This document shows, piece after piece, positions 1 through 9,700 of a DNA stretch of 64,000 bases. This DNA is from Legionella septentrionalis (GTDB taxonomy: Bacteria; Pseudomonadota; Gammaproteobacteria; Legionellales; Legionellaceae), in contig NZ_RZGS01000001.1 of NCBI RefSeq assembly GCF_003989745.1, positions 171,001 through 235,000 of the forward strand. The letters are read 5' to 3'. Within the stretch, counting starts at the first letter, position 1; each line of letters opens with the position of its first letter. Made by a program: the position numbers and the translations under genes. Under the pieces are notes generated by a model. The model did no database searches. It worked only from the letters and a program-made list of their open reading frames with translations, and was not told the DNA's origin.

Positions 1-1680
1 GCCGATATCGATGCGGTTCCGCGACTTATCGTGGATGATCCAGCTGAGGAAATCGCTGTATTTTATCAGGCACTGCAGGCCGCGCGCGACAATATGCATC
101 GCTTAAGCCGGCGCATGAAAACAAGCGTTGCCGAAAATGAGCATGCTTTATTCGACGTGTATTTGCGCATGCTTGATGATGATAACTTAGGCGCTGAGGT
201 AGTTGAAGTCATCAAAGCGGAAAAGCTCAGCGCACAAGCCGCCCTGGCTGCCGTGATAAAAAAACACGTATTGCAGTTTGAAAGCGTGAAAGATGAATAT
301 TTGCGTGAACGGGCAAGTGATTTTCACGATCTCGGCCGCCGTGTGCTGGCTGAGCTGCAATCGTCGCAACAGGAGGAAATCGTCTATCCGCGCCGCACTA
401 TTTTGGTAGGTGAAGAAATCACGGCAGCGGCTTTGGCAGAAGTGCCTGAAGGACAATTGGCCGGGGTAGTAGCCGCCAAAGGTTCGAACAATTCGCATGT
501 CGCCATTTTGGCGCGTGCCATGGGTGTGCCGACGGTAATGGGGGTGCGTGGCCTTCATGTCGAGCAATTATCGCGCCGTGCTGTCATTGTGGATGGTTAC
601 TACGGTCATGTGTTTATCTCCCCGGCAAAACCCTTGCTTGCCGAATATAAAAAACTGGCGCAAGAAGAAGATGAATTAAATCAAAGTTTAGTCAGCTTAC
701 GGGACAAGCCTGCAGAAACTACGGATAATTACCGCGTATCCCTGCAGGTCAATACCGGACTTGCCATGGACGCTGGTTTATCCATGAGCGTTGGCGCAGA
801 AGGCGTTGGACTTTATCGTTCAGAAGTACCTTTCATGAGCCGCGATTGTTTTCCTTCGGAAGATGAACAATACATCATTTACCGCCAAATTCTCAAAGCA
901 TTTGCCCCGCATCCGGTTACCATGCGCACCTTGGACATAGGTGGCGATAAGGTGCTTTCTTATTTCCCGGTTGAAGAAGACAATCCTTACCTTGGCTGGC
1001 GCGGTATCCGCGTCACCCTGGATCATCCGGATGTTTTTTTATTGCAGGTAAGGGCGATGATGCGTGCCAACGAACATTTAAATAATTTACGCATCATGCT
1101 GCCTATGGTTACTGCTTTAAACGAAGTGGATGAGGCCGTCTCACTGATCGAGCAAGCTTACAGTGAATTGCTGGAAGAAGGGTGCGCCATTGAAAAACCG
1201 CAAATAGGGGTGATGATTGAAGTTCCGGCTGCAGTTTACCAAGCGCGCGAATTGGCAAGGCGGGTAAATTTCCTCTCCGTCGGCACCAATGACTTAACCC
1301 AATATCTTTTAGCAGTCGATCGCAACAATGCCCGTGTTGCAGCACTTTACGATCCCTTGCACCCGGCCTTGCTGCGTACCCTGCTCAAAGTGGTTGAAGG
1401 CGGGCATGCCGCAGGTGTAGAAGTGAGTATTTGCGGTGAAATGGCAAGTGATCCCCTGGCGGTCATTTTGCTATTGGCTATGGGTTTTGATACGTTGAGC
1501 ATGAATTCGTTCAGCTTGCCGCGCATAAAGTGGGTTATCCGCAGTTTTTCGATAACCCATGCCCGCAAAATTCTTGCCGATGTTTTGGAATTTGAGCATT
1601 CCGATGAAATCCGTTTGTATTTGCAAAAAGCGCTTACCGATGAAGGATTAGGTGGTTTAATCCGTCCCGGTAAATCATAA
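1..1680 (+). CDS. ptsP: Phosphoenolpyruvate-protein phosphotransferase PtsP (EI-Ntr), 5' end missing
   Basis: This is the C-terminal part of EI-Ntr, the first phosphotransfer protein of the nitrogen-related PTS, which passes phosphate from PEP to NPr. The frame is open from base 1, so the gene begins outside the window and the usual N-terminal GAF domain is not visible; the GTG at 31 is internal. The phosphohistidine domain motif GSNNSHVAI is present, with the active-site His at 496-498. The PEP-binding TIM barrel follows, including the late Cys of the SICGEMA motif (Cys codon 1432-1434). The next genes are lgt and thyA, the same order as in E. coli, which supports PtsP over the sugar PTS enzyme I. 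Confidence 0.93.
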   Translation, partial: ADIDAVPRLIVDDPAEEIAVFYQALQAARDNMHRLSRRMKTSVAENEHALFDVYLRMLDDDNLGAEVVEVIKAEKLSAQAALAAVIKKHVLQFESVKDEYLRERASDFHDLGRRVLAELQSSQQEEIVYPRRTILVGEEITAAALAEVPEGQLAGVVAAKGSNNSHVAILARAMGVPTVMGVRGLHVEQLSRRAVIVDGYYGHVFISPAKPLLAEYKKLAQEEDELNQSLVSLRDKPAETTDNYRVSLQVNTGLAMDAGLSMSVGAEGVGLYRSEVPFMSRDCFPSEDEQYIIYRQILKAFAPHPVTMRTLDIGGDKVLSYFPVEEDNPYLGWRGIRVTLDHPDVFLLQVRAMMRANEHLNNLRIMLPMVTALNEVDEAVSLIEQAYSELLEEGCAIEKPQIGVMIEVPAAVYQARELARRVNFLSVGTNDLTQYLLAVDRNNARVAALYDPLHPALLRTLLKVVEGGHAAGVEVSICGEMASDPLAVILLLAMGFDTLSMNSFSLPRIKWVIRSFSITHARKILADVLEFEHSDEIRLYLQKALTDEGLGGLIRPGKS

Positions 1681-1749
1681 TGGTTTTTTGGTCTTTAAAA
1701 TTCATGCTTTAAAACGTAAGATTATAATTTTAATAAGGGTTTTATAACC

Positions 1750-2550
1750 ATGCGCATACTGGTTTTTCCTCATATTGATCCGGTGGCCTTCTCGTTAGGC
1801 CCTCTGCGAGTCCATTGGTACGGCTTGATGTATTTACTGGGTTTTATCAGCGCTTGGTTGCTGGCACATTGGCGGGTGAAGCGTTACCAGCTTAACTGGA
1901 CATCCGAGCAAATCGGGGATTTAATTTTCTTCGCTGCGTTAGGTGTTATCCTGGGCGGGCGTTTGGGATATATGCTATTTTATAGCACAGCACAATTCCT
2001 GCAGCAGCCATGGGTTTTATTTAAAATCTGGGAAGGCGGCATGTCTTTTCATGGTGGCTTATTAGGCGTCGCGCTCGCTTTATATCTCTTTTCCTATAAA
2101 GTGAAAAAACCTTTTTTGGCCGTGACGGATTTTATTGCACCCTTGGTGCCTTTAGGCTTGGCATTTGGGCGGCTGGGCAATTTTATCAATGGTGAATTAT
2201 GGGGCAAACCTACTTCTACATCCTGGGGGATGATATTTCCGCATGTGGATGGGCAAACCCGCCATCCTTCACAACTTTATGAATTAGGGCTTGAGGGTAT
2301 TGTCTTATTTATTTTAGTATGGTGGTATGCAGCCAAACCGCGTCCAGCCGGTTGTGTTTCTGCTATTTTTTTAATTGGATATTCCTTGTCACGCTTAATC
2401 GTAGAATTTTTCCGCGAGCCCGACATGCAACTTGGGTATGTGGCATTTAATTGGCTTACCATGGGACAATTGCTGTCTATCCCGATGCTTCTCATCGGCC
2501 TGGTACTTTGGTGGGTAAAACGCAATGAAAACATACCTTCAACTCATTGA
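1750..2550 (+). CDS. lgt: Prolipoprotein diacylglyceryl transferase Lgt
   Basis: Inner-membrane enzyme that moves diacylglycerol from phosphatidylglycerol to the lipobox cysteine of prolipoproteins, the first step of lipoprotein maturation. The protein has 266 residues and about seven hydrophobic segments. The conserved HGGLLG motif (His101) and the Lgt signature [13 protein letters not shown] (Arg141, Asn144, Asn147, Glu149) are intact. An AAGGG lies about 11 bases before the ATG. The 3' end overlaps thyA by 26 bases, so the two are probably translationally coupled. At least two likely substrates, the BON lipoproteins, are encoded at 19-20 kb. Confidence 0.97.
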   Translation: MRILVFPHIDPVAFSLGPLRVHWYGLMYLLGFISAWLLAHWRVKRYQLNWTSEQIGDLIFFAALGVILGGRLGYMLFYSTAQFLQQPWVLFKIWEGGMSFHGGLLGVALALYLFSYKVKKPFLAVTDFIAPLVPLGLAFGRLGNFINGELWGKPTSTSWGMIFPHVDGQTRHPSQLYELGLEGIVLFILVWWYAAKPRPAGCVSAIFLIGYSLSRLIVEFFREPDMQLGYVAFNWLTMGQLLSIPMLLIGLVLWWVKRNENIPSTH

Positions 2551-3319
2551 GCATATCTTAAAACATGGTATAGAAAAAACTGACCGCACGGGTACCGGCA
2601 CGCTGTCGGTATTTGCCTACCAGATGCGCTTTGATTTATCCCGGGGCTTTCCGCTGGTAACGACCAAGAAATTGCACACGCGCAGCATTGTTCATGAATT
2701 GTTATGGTTTTTGCGCGGTGATACCAATATTGCTTATCTTAAAGAGCATGGCGTGACTATTTGGGATGAGTGGGCGGATAAGAATGGCGATTTAGGGCCA
2801 GTATATGGGAAGCAGTGGCGCAGTTGGGCTACCGCAGATGGGCAGAGCATCGACCAATTAGCGGAAATATTAAACCAGATTAAAGCTAGCCCCGATTCCA
2901 GGCGTTTGTTGGTAAGTGCTTGGAATGTGGGTGAATTGGATAAAATGGCTTTGGCGCCTTGCCATGCCCTGTTTCAATTTTACGTGGCAAATAATCGCTT
3001 GTCTTGCCAGTTATATCAGCGTTCGGCAGATGTGTTTTTAGGCGTACCATTTAATATCGCTTCTTATTCCTTGTTAACCTGCATGATTGCGCAACAGTGT
3101 AATTTACAACCCGGCGAATTTATTTGGACTGGGGGCGATTGTCATTTATATTTAAATCATCTGGAACAAGCGCGCACCCAGCTTGAGCGCAAGCCATTTC
3201 CCTTGCCGCAATTGCATATCAAGCGCAAACCCGCCTCATTATTTGATTACGTATTTGAAGATTTTGAATTTGTTAATTATCAATGTCATCCGGCTATTAA
3301 AGCACCTATAGCAGTCTAA
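2525..3319 (+). CDS. thyA: Thymidylate synthase ThyA
   Basis: Converts dUMP to dTMP using methylene-tetrahydrofolate. It has 264 residues, the same length as the E. coli enzyme, and the catalytic cysteine is Cys146 in the motif LAPCHALFQ. Phosphate-binding arginines are visible, including the RR pair at 126-127. The ATG sits inside the end of lgt, with a GGTGGG Shine-Dalgarno-like stretch upstream. No dihydrofolate reductase gene follows, unlike in many relatives. Confidence 0.97.
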   Translation: MKTYLQLIEHILKHGIEKTDRTGTGTLSVFAYQMRFDLSRGFPLVTTKKLHTRSIVHELLWFLRGDTNIAYLKEHGVTIWDEWADKNGDLGPVYGKQWRSWATADGQSIDQLAEILNQIKASPDSRRLLVSAWNVGELDKMALAPCHALFQFYVANNRLSCQLYQRSADVFLGVPFNIASYSLLTCMIAQQCNLQPGEFIWTGGDCHLYLNHLEQARTQLERKPFPLPQLHIKRKPASLFDYVFEDFEFVNYQCHPAIKAPIAV

Positions 3320-3328
3320 TGCATACCC

Positions 3329-3354
3329 ATGCAGGCACAAATGGATGCCTGCAT
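3329..3354 (+). terminator. Hairpin after thyA, possible terminator
   Basis: A 9-bp perfect stem (ATGCAGGCA / TGCCTGCAT) with an 8-base loop begins ten bases after the thyA stop codon. The T-run after it is weak (TATT), so it may be a poor Rho-independent terminator or an mRNA 3' end stabiliser. Confidence 0.4.
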
Positions 3355-3374
3355 TATTAACGGAAAGGATAGAC

Positions 3375-3580
3375 ATGAATATTGTGGCTCAAGAATCAAT
3401 TTTTATACACAAAGCTTTTTGATTTTTAGCAAGGAGCCAATTCCGTAAGATTGCCGGCAAGGATGGTGGTGTTAATGTGCAATTTACATCAGGTAGCGCT
3501 GTATCATTCTAACAATTGCTCAATGCCTTGGGTGCCGCGCATTTGCGCCATCGATGAAGCTGAACCACAGCACCTCATTA
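3375..3580 (+). pseudogene. Possible degraded coding fragment
   Basis: The 271-base gap between thyA and the next gene has no intact gene. On the plus strand it contains a 15-codon frame from the ATG at 3375, and then an open stretch from about 3432 translating to FRKIAGKDGGVNVQFTSG-like sequence with one in-frame stop (TAA near 3510) before further open codons. The composition looks protein-like, but no family was recognised. A single perfect DnaA-box-like nonamer (TTATACACA) lies at 3403-3411. Weak support only. Confidence 0.2.
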
Positions 3581-3590
3581 GGAATTTAAA

Positions 3591-3980
3591 ATGAAAAAAG
3601 CAGTTTTTTTAGTCACGTTATTGTTAACTTCTGCCGTATTTGCGTATACAGATTATAAACTTGGTGGGCAATATGATTGTGAAGGAAACGAAATCGGCAC
3701 CGGCAATGTATTTAAGTGTACGCTAACCATTAAAAAGACAGGCGAAACTTATGCTTCAATGGCGATATGTGATAATGGTAATGCTTATACCGGAACTGGT
3801 ATTTACGATGCCAATACGCATTTTTTGTCTTCAGGTTTTATTAATCCTAAAAAATTGGATGAAACAGGGATTGCCATGAGCCACGTGAAACGTGATGGCA
3901 GCATGGAAAGCACCTGGACTTATATTAATAAAACGACTATAGCGCGCACACGCTGTATTCCGCATGAGAAAGCTAAATAA
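3591..3980 (+). CDS. Small secreted protein of unknown function
   Basis: 129 residues. The first ~18 form a clear Sec signal peptide (MKK, hydrophobic core, likely cleavage after VFA). The mature part has four cysteines (in DCEG, FKCTL, ICDN and TRCIP), which could form disulphides in the periplasm or outside the cell, and a TYINKTTIARTRC C-terminal region. AGGAA lies upstream of the ATG with good spacing. Not recognised as a named family. It stands alone, with the next gene converging on it. Confidence 0.72.
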   Translation: MKKAVFLVTLLLTSAVFAYTDYKLGGQYDCEGNEIGTGNVFKCTLTIKKTGETYASMAICDNGNAYTGTGIYDANTHFLSSGFINPKKLDETGIAMSHVKRDGSMESTWTYINKTTIARTRCIPHEKAK

Positions 3981-4027
3981 GGTTTGAGTAAGCGCAGCAA
4001 GTGTGATGGAACTGCAGAGACTTAATA

Positions 4028-4789
4028 TTAAAATTCAAATACCTCCCCTTTTCTTACAAACCCCTTAAATCCCTGGGCTTGTGCAGCGGGTAAGGGAAGT
4101 GCCGGATAATGGTAAAGCCACATTTTGGCTTTTATTGCCGGGGGCAAAGTAAGCAGTTTGGCATAATTTGCATGCACTTCGCTGCCCGGATTGCTCAAAT
4201 CACAATCATGAAATATCACGTCAGCTTTATTAAAATATTCCATGTAAGCTTCAGGATCGAATTGCGTATCCGTAGTGATGAATACATTTTTTTTGCCGTT
4301 GGTAAAAAACAAGCCAAAACTTGGCACCAGATTGCCGTTATCATACACGTGCTTGGTTTTAACCAATTTAAAATTGATTTTTTCCCATGTGAACGTCGTT
4401 TCGTTTTGTAAATTCTGCAAGTCAAAATAAGTATGGATGCTGACATTTTCGTCTGCAATTGAACGCAAGCCACCGGATAGCACATGATTCCATAAGGTTT
4501 CTACCATGGAAGGATGAATAAACAATTTTGGTTTTTTGGCAGGCACAGAAAACTTGCAGGTGAAGGCAAGCCATTCCAAGCCGCCTACATGATCGGCATG
4601 AAAATGGCTGATGTATACGGCATCGATATCCTGGTGAGTGAGATCATAACTGTGCAGCGAATGGCGGATGTCCGTGCCGCAATCGATCAGCAATCGTTTG
4701 CCTGAATCGCTTTCCAAGATCATATTGGACTGGAAATTTTCAGTTATGGGTACAAAAGCCGAGCCTGAGCCGAGAAATTTTAATTTCAT
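4028..4789 (-). CDS. Metallo-beta-lactamase-fold hydrolase, RNase Z-like
   Basis: 253-residue MBL-fold protein of the RNase Z / PhnP-like type. The two-metal ligand set is complete by eye: His62, His64, Asp66 and His67 in SHFHADHVGG, His147, Asp174 in TTDTQFD and His227 in LYHYPA. The N-terminal MKLKFLGSGSAF start is typical of this family. Without the flexible arm of genuine RNase Z it is safest called an MBL-fold hydrolase, and the substrate cannot be told. It converges with the small secreted gene upstream and is divergent from the gene at 4950. Confidence 0.82.
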   Translation of the reverse strand: MKLKFLGSGSAFVPITENFQSNMILESDSGKRLLIDCGTDIRHSLHSYDLTHQDIDAVYISHFHADHVGGLEWLAFTCKFSVPAKKPKLFIHPSMVETLWNHVLSGGLRSIADENVSIHTYFDLQNLQNETTFTWEKINFKLVKTKHVYDNGNLVPSFGLFFTNGKKNVFITTDTQFDPEAYMEYFNKADVIFHDCDLSNPGSEVHANYAKLLTLPPAIKAKMWLYHYPALPLPAAQAQGFKGFVRKGEVFEF

Positions 4790-4949
4790 GCTAAACCTGA
4801 TAATCGGCGTTGCCTTATATTAAAATTGTTGAGCAAAACTTGTTTTTTAGCAAGGTTTGCCCCATCGTTTTTTATTTTTACTGAACTTATTGTTAAATTT
4901 AAAGCTTTTATGCTTTAATGTTGCTATTATTGTTGCTTATTTTATCTTT

Positions 4950-5219
4950 ATGAAAAAATTTATTATTCTTTTTCTGACCTTATTTTGTTTATCAACAGCC
5001 TATGGCAGTAAGCTCAGTAAATTTTTAAACAAGCTGGAGGCAGAGGAAAAGGCAGAACAACAGCGGGAACGGCAGCAAGATATGAACTTTAGCGATTTTG
5101 AATTTCGTTTTGAAAGACGGTATACGGACTCGTATGGCAAGCGTTGTCGCGAATATGAATTTCGTTCACGTTCAAACCCTTATCGCCATGGTCAGTATAC
5201 CGTTTGCGATGATCGTTAG
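4950..5219 (+). CDS. Small secreted basic protein, unknown function
   Basis: 89 residues from the ATG at 4950. This start is preferred over upstream in-frame codons because it opens directly into a signal peptide (MKKFIILFLTLF, likely cleavage after AYG). The mature part is highly charged, with a short Glu/Lys/Gln/Arg-rich helix followed by an aromatic and Arg-rich tail with two cysteines (KRCREYEF and TVCDDR). No family recognised. The stop is 4 bases from the 3' end of the convergent nagA-like gene. Confidence 0.6.
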   Translation: MKKFIILFLTLFCLSTAYGSKLSKFLNKLEAEEKAEQQRERQQDMNFSDFEFRFERRYTDSYGKRCREYEFRSRSNPYRHGQYTVCDDR

Positions 5220-5223
5220 GATG

Positions 5224-6558
5224 CTAAATTTGATAATCCAATGCGGCGTAATCGGCTTGGCTAGTGGCATTTAGGGCAGTCTGTGCGTTGCTAAATAAGC
5301 CAAGAAGTTCAAGTTTATTTTCATGCGTGGAGAATGGTGAAAATTTATATAATTTTCCGTTGCAAGCGTTGAGCACGAGGTTACCTTTTTCATCGAAAAT
5401 CGTAAAATGTTGCTCTTCATGCAATGATTCAGCCGTGCCTAATGAAGCTTTTCGCGGACAAATGACTGCTGCGTGAAAAATTTTTTCCCACAAGGAAAAC
5501 GCGGGGAGATGCATGAAGTTTTTGCAGTATGTTTGTACTATTTGCGGTAACGTTGCGGCACTGCCGGCTAATTTATTCGGATCCGATTTCAAAACGAATT
5601 TACTTTTTTGTTTTAAAATAGGTAACTCTCCCAGCTTATATTCTCCATCGCACAAACCCGTTGGGCCTAAAGCATCGGTAATTACCATGATGCGGTTGGG
5701 CAGCAAATTGCTTAATGTGCTCACAAATGTTGCAGAAAGATGCTGCTCATCGCAAATCAATTCTGCAAAAAACTCAGACTTTTGTGCATTTTTCATCACC
5801 CAGCGTACAACATTGCTGGTCGATTGTTGCGGCTCAAAATTCTTGTTTCTCGCAGCTTGCTCTTGATTGGCATTTCCCAAATGGGTAAAACCGATGGCTC
5901 CTGCTGCAAGCGCTTGTTCTATGCATTTTTCGGCAGCATTGCTATGCCCAATAAAGACATGCACGAACACTTGGCGGTTATCCACTGTAAAATTTCTAGT
6001 CTGTTTAATGAATTCGATAGCACCTTTTAATTCAGGTGCAAGGGTAATTTTCCAGTTTTGTACATGCGGAGCCAGGCGCACAATTTTTGAAAAAGCTTCC
6101 ACGTTAATTTCTTCTTGTAAAACCTGGGCGTCATGCGCGCCTTTGCATTCTTTGGAGATGAAGGGGCCTTCTAAATGCACGCCAACAATAATAGCCGCAC
6201 CTGCAGTGGGCGTTTTATTTTGCTCAGCAATGTACTGATCAATGGCTGTTAGTGCAATTTTTAATTTCTCAAAAGACAAAGAGACTAGGGTGGCTACACA
6301 ATAAGAGACGCCAGCTTCGCCCAGGCCCCGGGTGATGGTTTTAATATTATCTCCGTCTGCAAAATCAGAGCCGTTATATCCGTGGATATGCGCATCCATC
6401 ATTCCCGGCATCAAGGCATACTTTCCTTTTGCATCCATCACCACGCTGTTTGGTTCAAGGTGTTCAGGCTGTATGTGTATTTTGCCTGCAGAGGTAATGT
6501 TGACCGTTTGTAAACCTGCTTGACCGTAGCCAAATACGTGTATGTTTTTAATAATCAT
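5224..6558 (-). CDS. nagA: N-acetylglucosamine-6-phosphate deacetylase-like protein (NagA family)
   Basis: 444-residue amidohydrolase. Family markers appear in order: metal-binding HIH (His57, His59), the HLEGPF motif with Glu130, His205 in IGHSN, His226 in THLGN, His273 in the ICDEQH motif, and catalytic Asp295 in VITDA. NagA deacetylates GlcNAc-6-P to GlcN-6-P during amino-sugar or peptidoglycan recycling. The motifs HLGNAN and ICDEQH depart from the usual HLYNAM and ICDGxH, and the protein is longer than the ~380 residues usual for NagA, so substrate preference may differ. No nagB or transporter gene is adjacent. Confidence 0.82.
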   Translation of the reverse strand: MIIKNIHVFGYGQAGLQTVNITSAGKIHIQPEHLEPNSVVMDAKGKYALMPGMMDAHIHGYNGSDFADGDNIKTITRGLGEAGVSYCVATLVSLSFEKLKIALTAIDQYIAEQNKTPTAGAAIIVGVHLEGPFISKECKGAHDAQVLQEEINVEAFSKIVRLAPHVQNWKITLAPELKGAIEFIKQTRNFTVDNRQVFVHVFIGHSNAAEKCIEQALAAGAIGFTHLGNANQEQAARNKNFEPQQSTSNVVRWVMKNAQKSEFFAELICDEQHLSATFVSTLSNLLPNRIMVITDALGPTGLCDGEYKLGELPILKQKSKFVLKSDPNKLAGSAATLPQIVQTYCKNFMHLPAFSLWEKIFHAAVICPRKASLGTAESLHEEQHFTIFDEKGNLVLNACNGKLYKFSPFSTHENKLELLGLFSNAQTALNATSQADYAALDYQI

Positions 6559-6670
6559 CCCTATCCCTAGATGTTAGTTTAAAGCGTAAGCATACTGCAC
6601 CTTAGTGGAGAGCAACAGCCTAACTCATCGTTAACTTTGCAATAAATGCTCTTATTGTCCAATTATTGTC

Positions 6671-6676
6671 TATAAT
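6671..6676 (+). promoter_or_regulatory. Perfect -10 element before the large effector-like gene
   Basis: TATAAT lies 31 bases before the ATG at 6708. No convincing -35 is present at 17 bases. If used, transcription would start near 6683, which argues for translation from 6708 rather than from the earlier TTG (6666) or ATG (6678). Confidence 0.35.
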
Positions 6677-6707
6677 CATGGTATTGGCTGTCCACAATAT
6701 CATCGCT

Positions 6708-9700
6708 ATGCCCAAGACTTATCTCGATCAACATGCTTACATGGATTCCTGGCTTCAGGAGCAATTTTCTTTTTTTACAAAGAGCAATCACGTAGTGGCA
6801 GATGAAGGCTTAAAGGAAAAATACCAATATTGCGAATGGGTTTTAGAAAAAGACAATGCCGAGCCTGCATTAAAGATTCGTTCTTTTGCTACAGATTCTT
6901 ACAATGGTCCGCGGCTTGAAGATTTTTTAGATCGCCTAGAAGCTGTTTCCAAAACGGCAGCGACCATCATAGAACAATCGCAATTGCCCAATGAAGAAAA
7001 AGAAAAGCGTTTGTCAGCCATTGACGCTTATAAAGCAAAAGCAGAACGTGGGTTGAAGAAACATTGTGGCATCCCAGCTATTGCACTCGCCGAGATAGGA
7101 AACAGCGAAACAGAAGAGAAAGTTATCCAGCAAATTAATGAAGCAGGCAAACATTTACGGTTTTTCTTGGCTCATGCCTTGCCTATTGTTTATCCGGAAG
7201 AGAAGCGTAAGGCAGCATTGCAGTTATTTCAAAATGAGGAAGCGAAATGGACGGCTGCACAAGGCAGGCCTAACTTTATCAACCAATATGACCTAGGCGG
7301 TGATGTTACCCGCATCAGCGCACAACGTGTAGTAGGCCCAAGCATCATACCGAGTACAAAACGGGATGAAGGCAAGCTTGCAAACTTTGTCGAAGTGGCT
7401 ATTGGCAGTAAAGGTAACCAAGGCAACGAACTGGATTTTACTGGATTTCGCCACAGTTCCTATCCTCCCATAAAAGAAAAAGACAAGATCAAACGAAGAG
7501 CCATGGCGTGTGAAGCGGTAAAAGACATGTTCCGAGAGCTCGCCAGAAAATCCATGGAAAGAGGGAGAACTTATAGCGAAGCATCTCCTTTGGAAATTAA
7601 TTTATCTTCCATGGGGCTTTTATCACCCATTATGGGTGATAAAAGAATCATGAAGGCGGAAGAATCTGAATTGCGTCAATTGAAAGAATCGCAATATGCC
7701 TTGATGATGTATAACCAGCGGCCTTTAGAGTTGGAAATAGATGGCCAGAAGATAGTTGTGAAACCGAATGTAAACTTAATGAATGATCCGGCTAATCTGC
7801 ATGGTTTACTGGTCAAGCAAACGTCGCAAAAGGTTATGAAATTTTTATCCAAGTTTCATTTGCCTATCCCTGCCAGCTTGGATGAAACGATTAACACACG
7901 CGGCATTTACCATTTTGTGAAAGATGGCAGGGAGCATATTGCCAATGAATTAAGAGATTTGGGTGCTGTAGATAAAGCGGCGGAAGACATCATTAGGATT
8001 TACAGGGAAATACCTCATGCGAGTAAACAGTTGCAAAAGGCAGAAAAAAATCTGGAGGAATTATTAAAAAAAGGAGATCTCGCGGCTTCTTATCAAGAGC
8101 TTGAAAATCGGCAGCAAGCATATCTAAAAGACAGCACGCCCTTTAATGAAAAAAAATATTATGAACAAGTGGATAAAATTCGTTCCCTAGAAGGGAGAAT
8201 GCAGCAAGCGTATAAAAAAGTTGTCGATGAGCGCGCCAAGTTGTATGAAAAAAACAAGGAAAGTTATGCAGCATTAGAAAAAAAAATAGTAGCTTATTTA
8301 TCTGACCCTGAAAATCAAGAAAAGCTGCAGGGACAAGACGGCGAAAAATTAAGGAAACTGTTGCAATTTATGCAATTGTTCCAGCAAAGCGAGGCGCTTT
8401 ATTACGGGGGCAATACTGAACCACATGAATTTCCGGCCCGCTATTTAATCCTCAACCAAATGATGGGCACTGCCGTGGATTGGTTTTGCAAAAGCGGTGA
8501 AGACAGGACAGGTCGTGAGCAAAATTTTATTGAAGAATTATATGCATTTTTATCTTTACACAAACATTTTCCGCAGTTTGATTTCAAACAACAGGGAATT
8601 TTACAAAAAGATCGTGCCCTGCAACAGGAATTGGCAAAAACTGTCGTGGAGTTTTCCGTAAGCCGTGATATTTGCGGTGAAAATGCACATGGCGCACGTG
8701 GTTTACAGCAAACGGATTCCGGTATGGAAGTGAATAAAGGATTGCCCAATGCATCCGGGTATGCACTGGCGAAGCTCGCTAAGAGCAACTTGTATAATGA
8801 AAAAAAATTAAAGCAAATAAAAACCGTACCGTTAGAAGCTGTTGAACAAGAAAATGCCCAAATTCAAAAATCACAGCAAGCCGCATATGCTGAAGAAATA
8901 CCTTTTACTGCTTTACCGATAGAGGAGGAACAGGACATAGATGCTGTTCCTCCTGAAGAAGTGGTTTCAATTGAGATAACAGATGAATTGGCTTTAGATG
9001 ATTTAAAACATATCAGCCAAGAGCTGGATGCCGCAGCGCAGGATATTCTGCAAGCATTTGGCAGTACCCAGGCGAAAAAAAGCAAGAAAAAATATGATGG
9101 CTTGCCGGAACAAATTCATGAGAAAGTCAAAACAATACAAGCGCAAATCCATGCAGCAACTGCAGGCGCCAAAGGTAATCTTTCTGCCTTTAAAGAAAAC
9201 TTCATTGTAACTTTGGGGGAAGCTTTTGAGGAAATCCAACAGCTTAAACAGCAGCTGGATAAAAAAACGGAAGATAAGCAGAAAAAAAGTGTGCTCGATA
9301 AGAATGTACAAATCTTGCAGGCTAATATCCAAGATGCGGCCGCTATTATTCATGATTCCTTAAACCAAAAAACGGCGATAATTAAGGAAGAAAATCTCTT
9401 GCGCAGCGGCGAAAGCGGAAAATTGCATGAACAGGTGGCAAACCTGCATAAAGCCTTTGTGGAAAAACACACGCTTTCCGGTGTGAGCGTGCGCAAGCGT
9501 TATGCACAAGCCGTCAATGATATCCAAGAATCAATAAACCGTTTGGAGCAATTACATGGGCAATTAAAAGAAGGTGTGCAAACAACACCCGAACGTTTGT
9601 TAGCACGGGCTTTGCAATTGGAAGCCGCTGCAATGAAGGCCTTGCAAAAATTGGCAGAACAAACTCATGATGAAAAAAAACAAGCAGTTTTTACTAAAGC

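Noticed and set aside
187..567. Minus-strand open frame inside ptsP
   Set aside because: Shadow of the ptsP coding frame, without independent support.
3403..3411. Isolated perfect DnaA-box nonamer
   Set aside because: One such site is expected by chance in a window of this size; not clustered with others.
3886..3901. CACGTGAAAC, resembling half of a ParB parS site
   Set aside because: About 12 of 16 consensus positions match, but it lies within the coding sequence of the small secreted protein where the codons explain it, and no second site was found.
6666..6707. Earlier TTG/ATG starts of the large phosphatase gene
   Set aside because: They lie before the likely transcription start implied by the -10 at 6671 and have no ribosome-binding site; kept only as alternatives.
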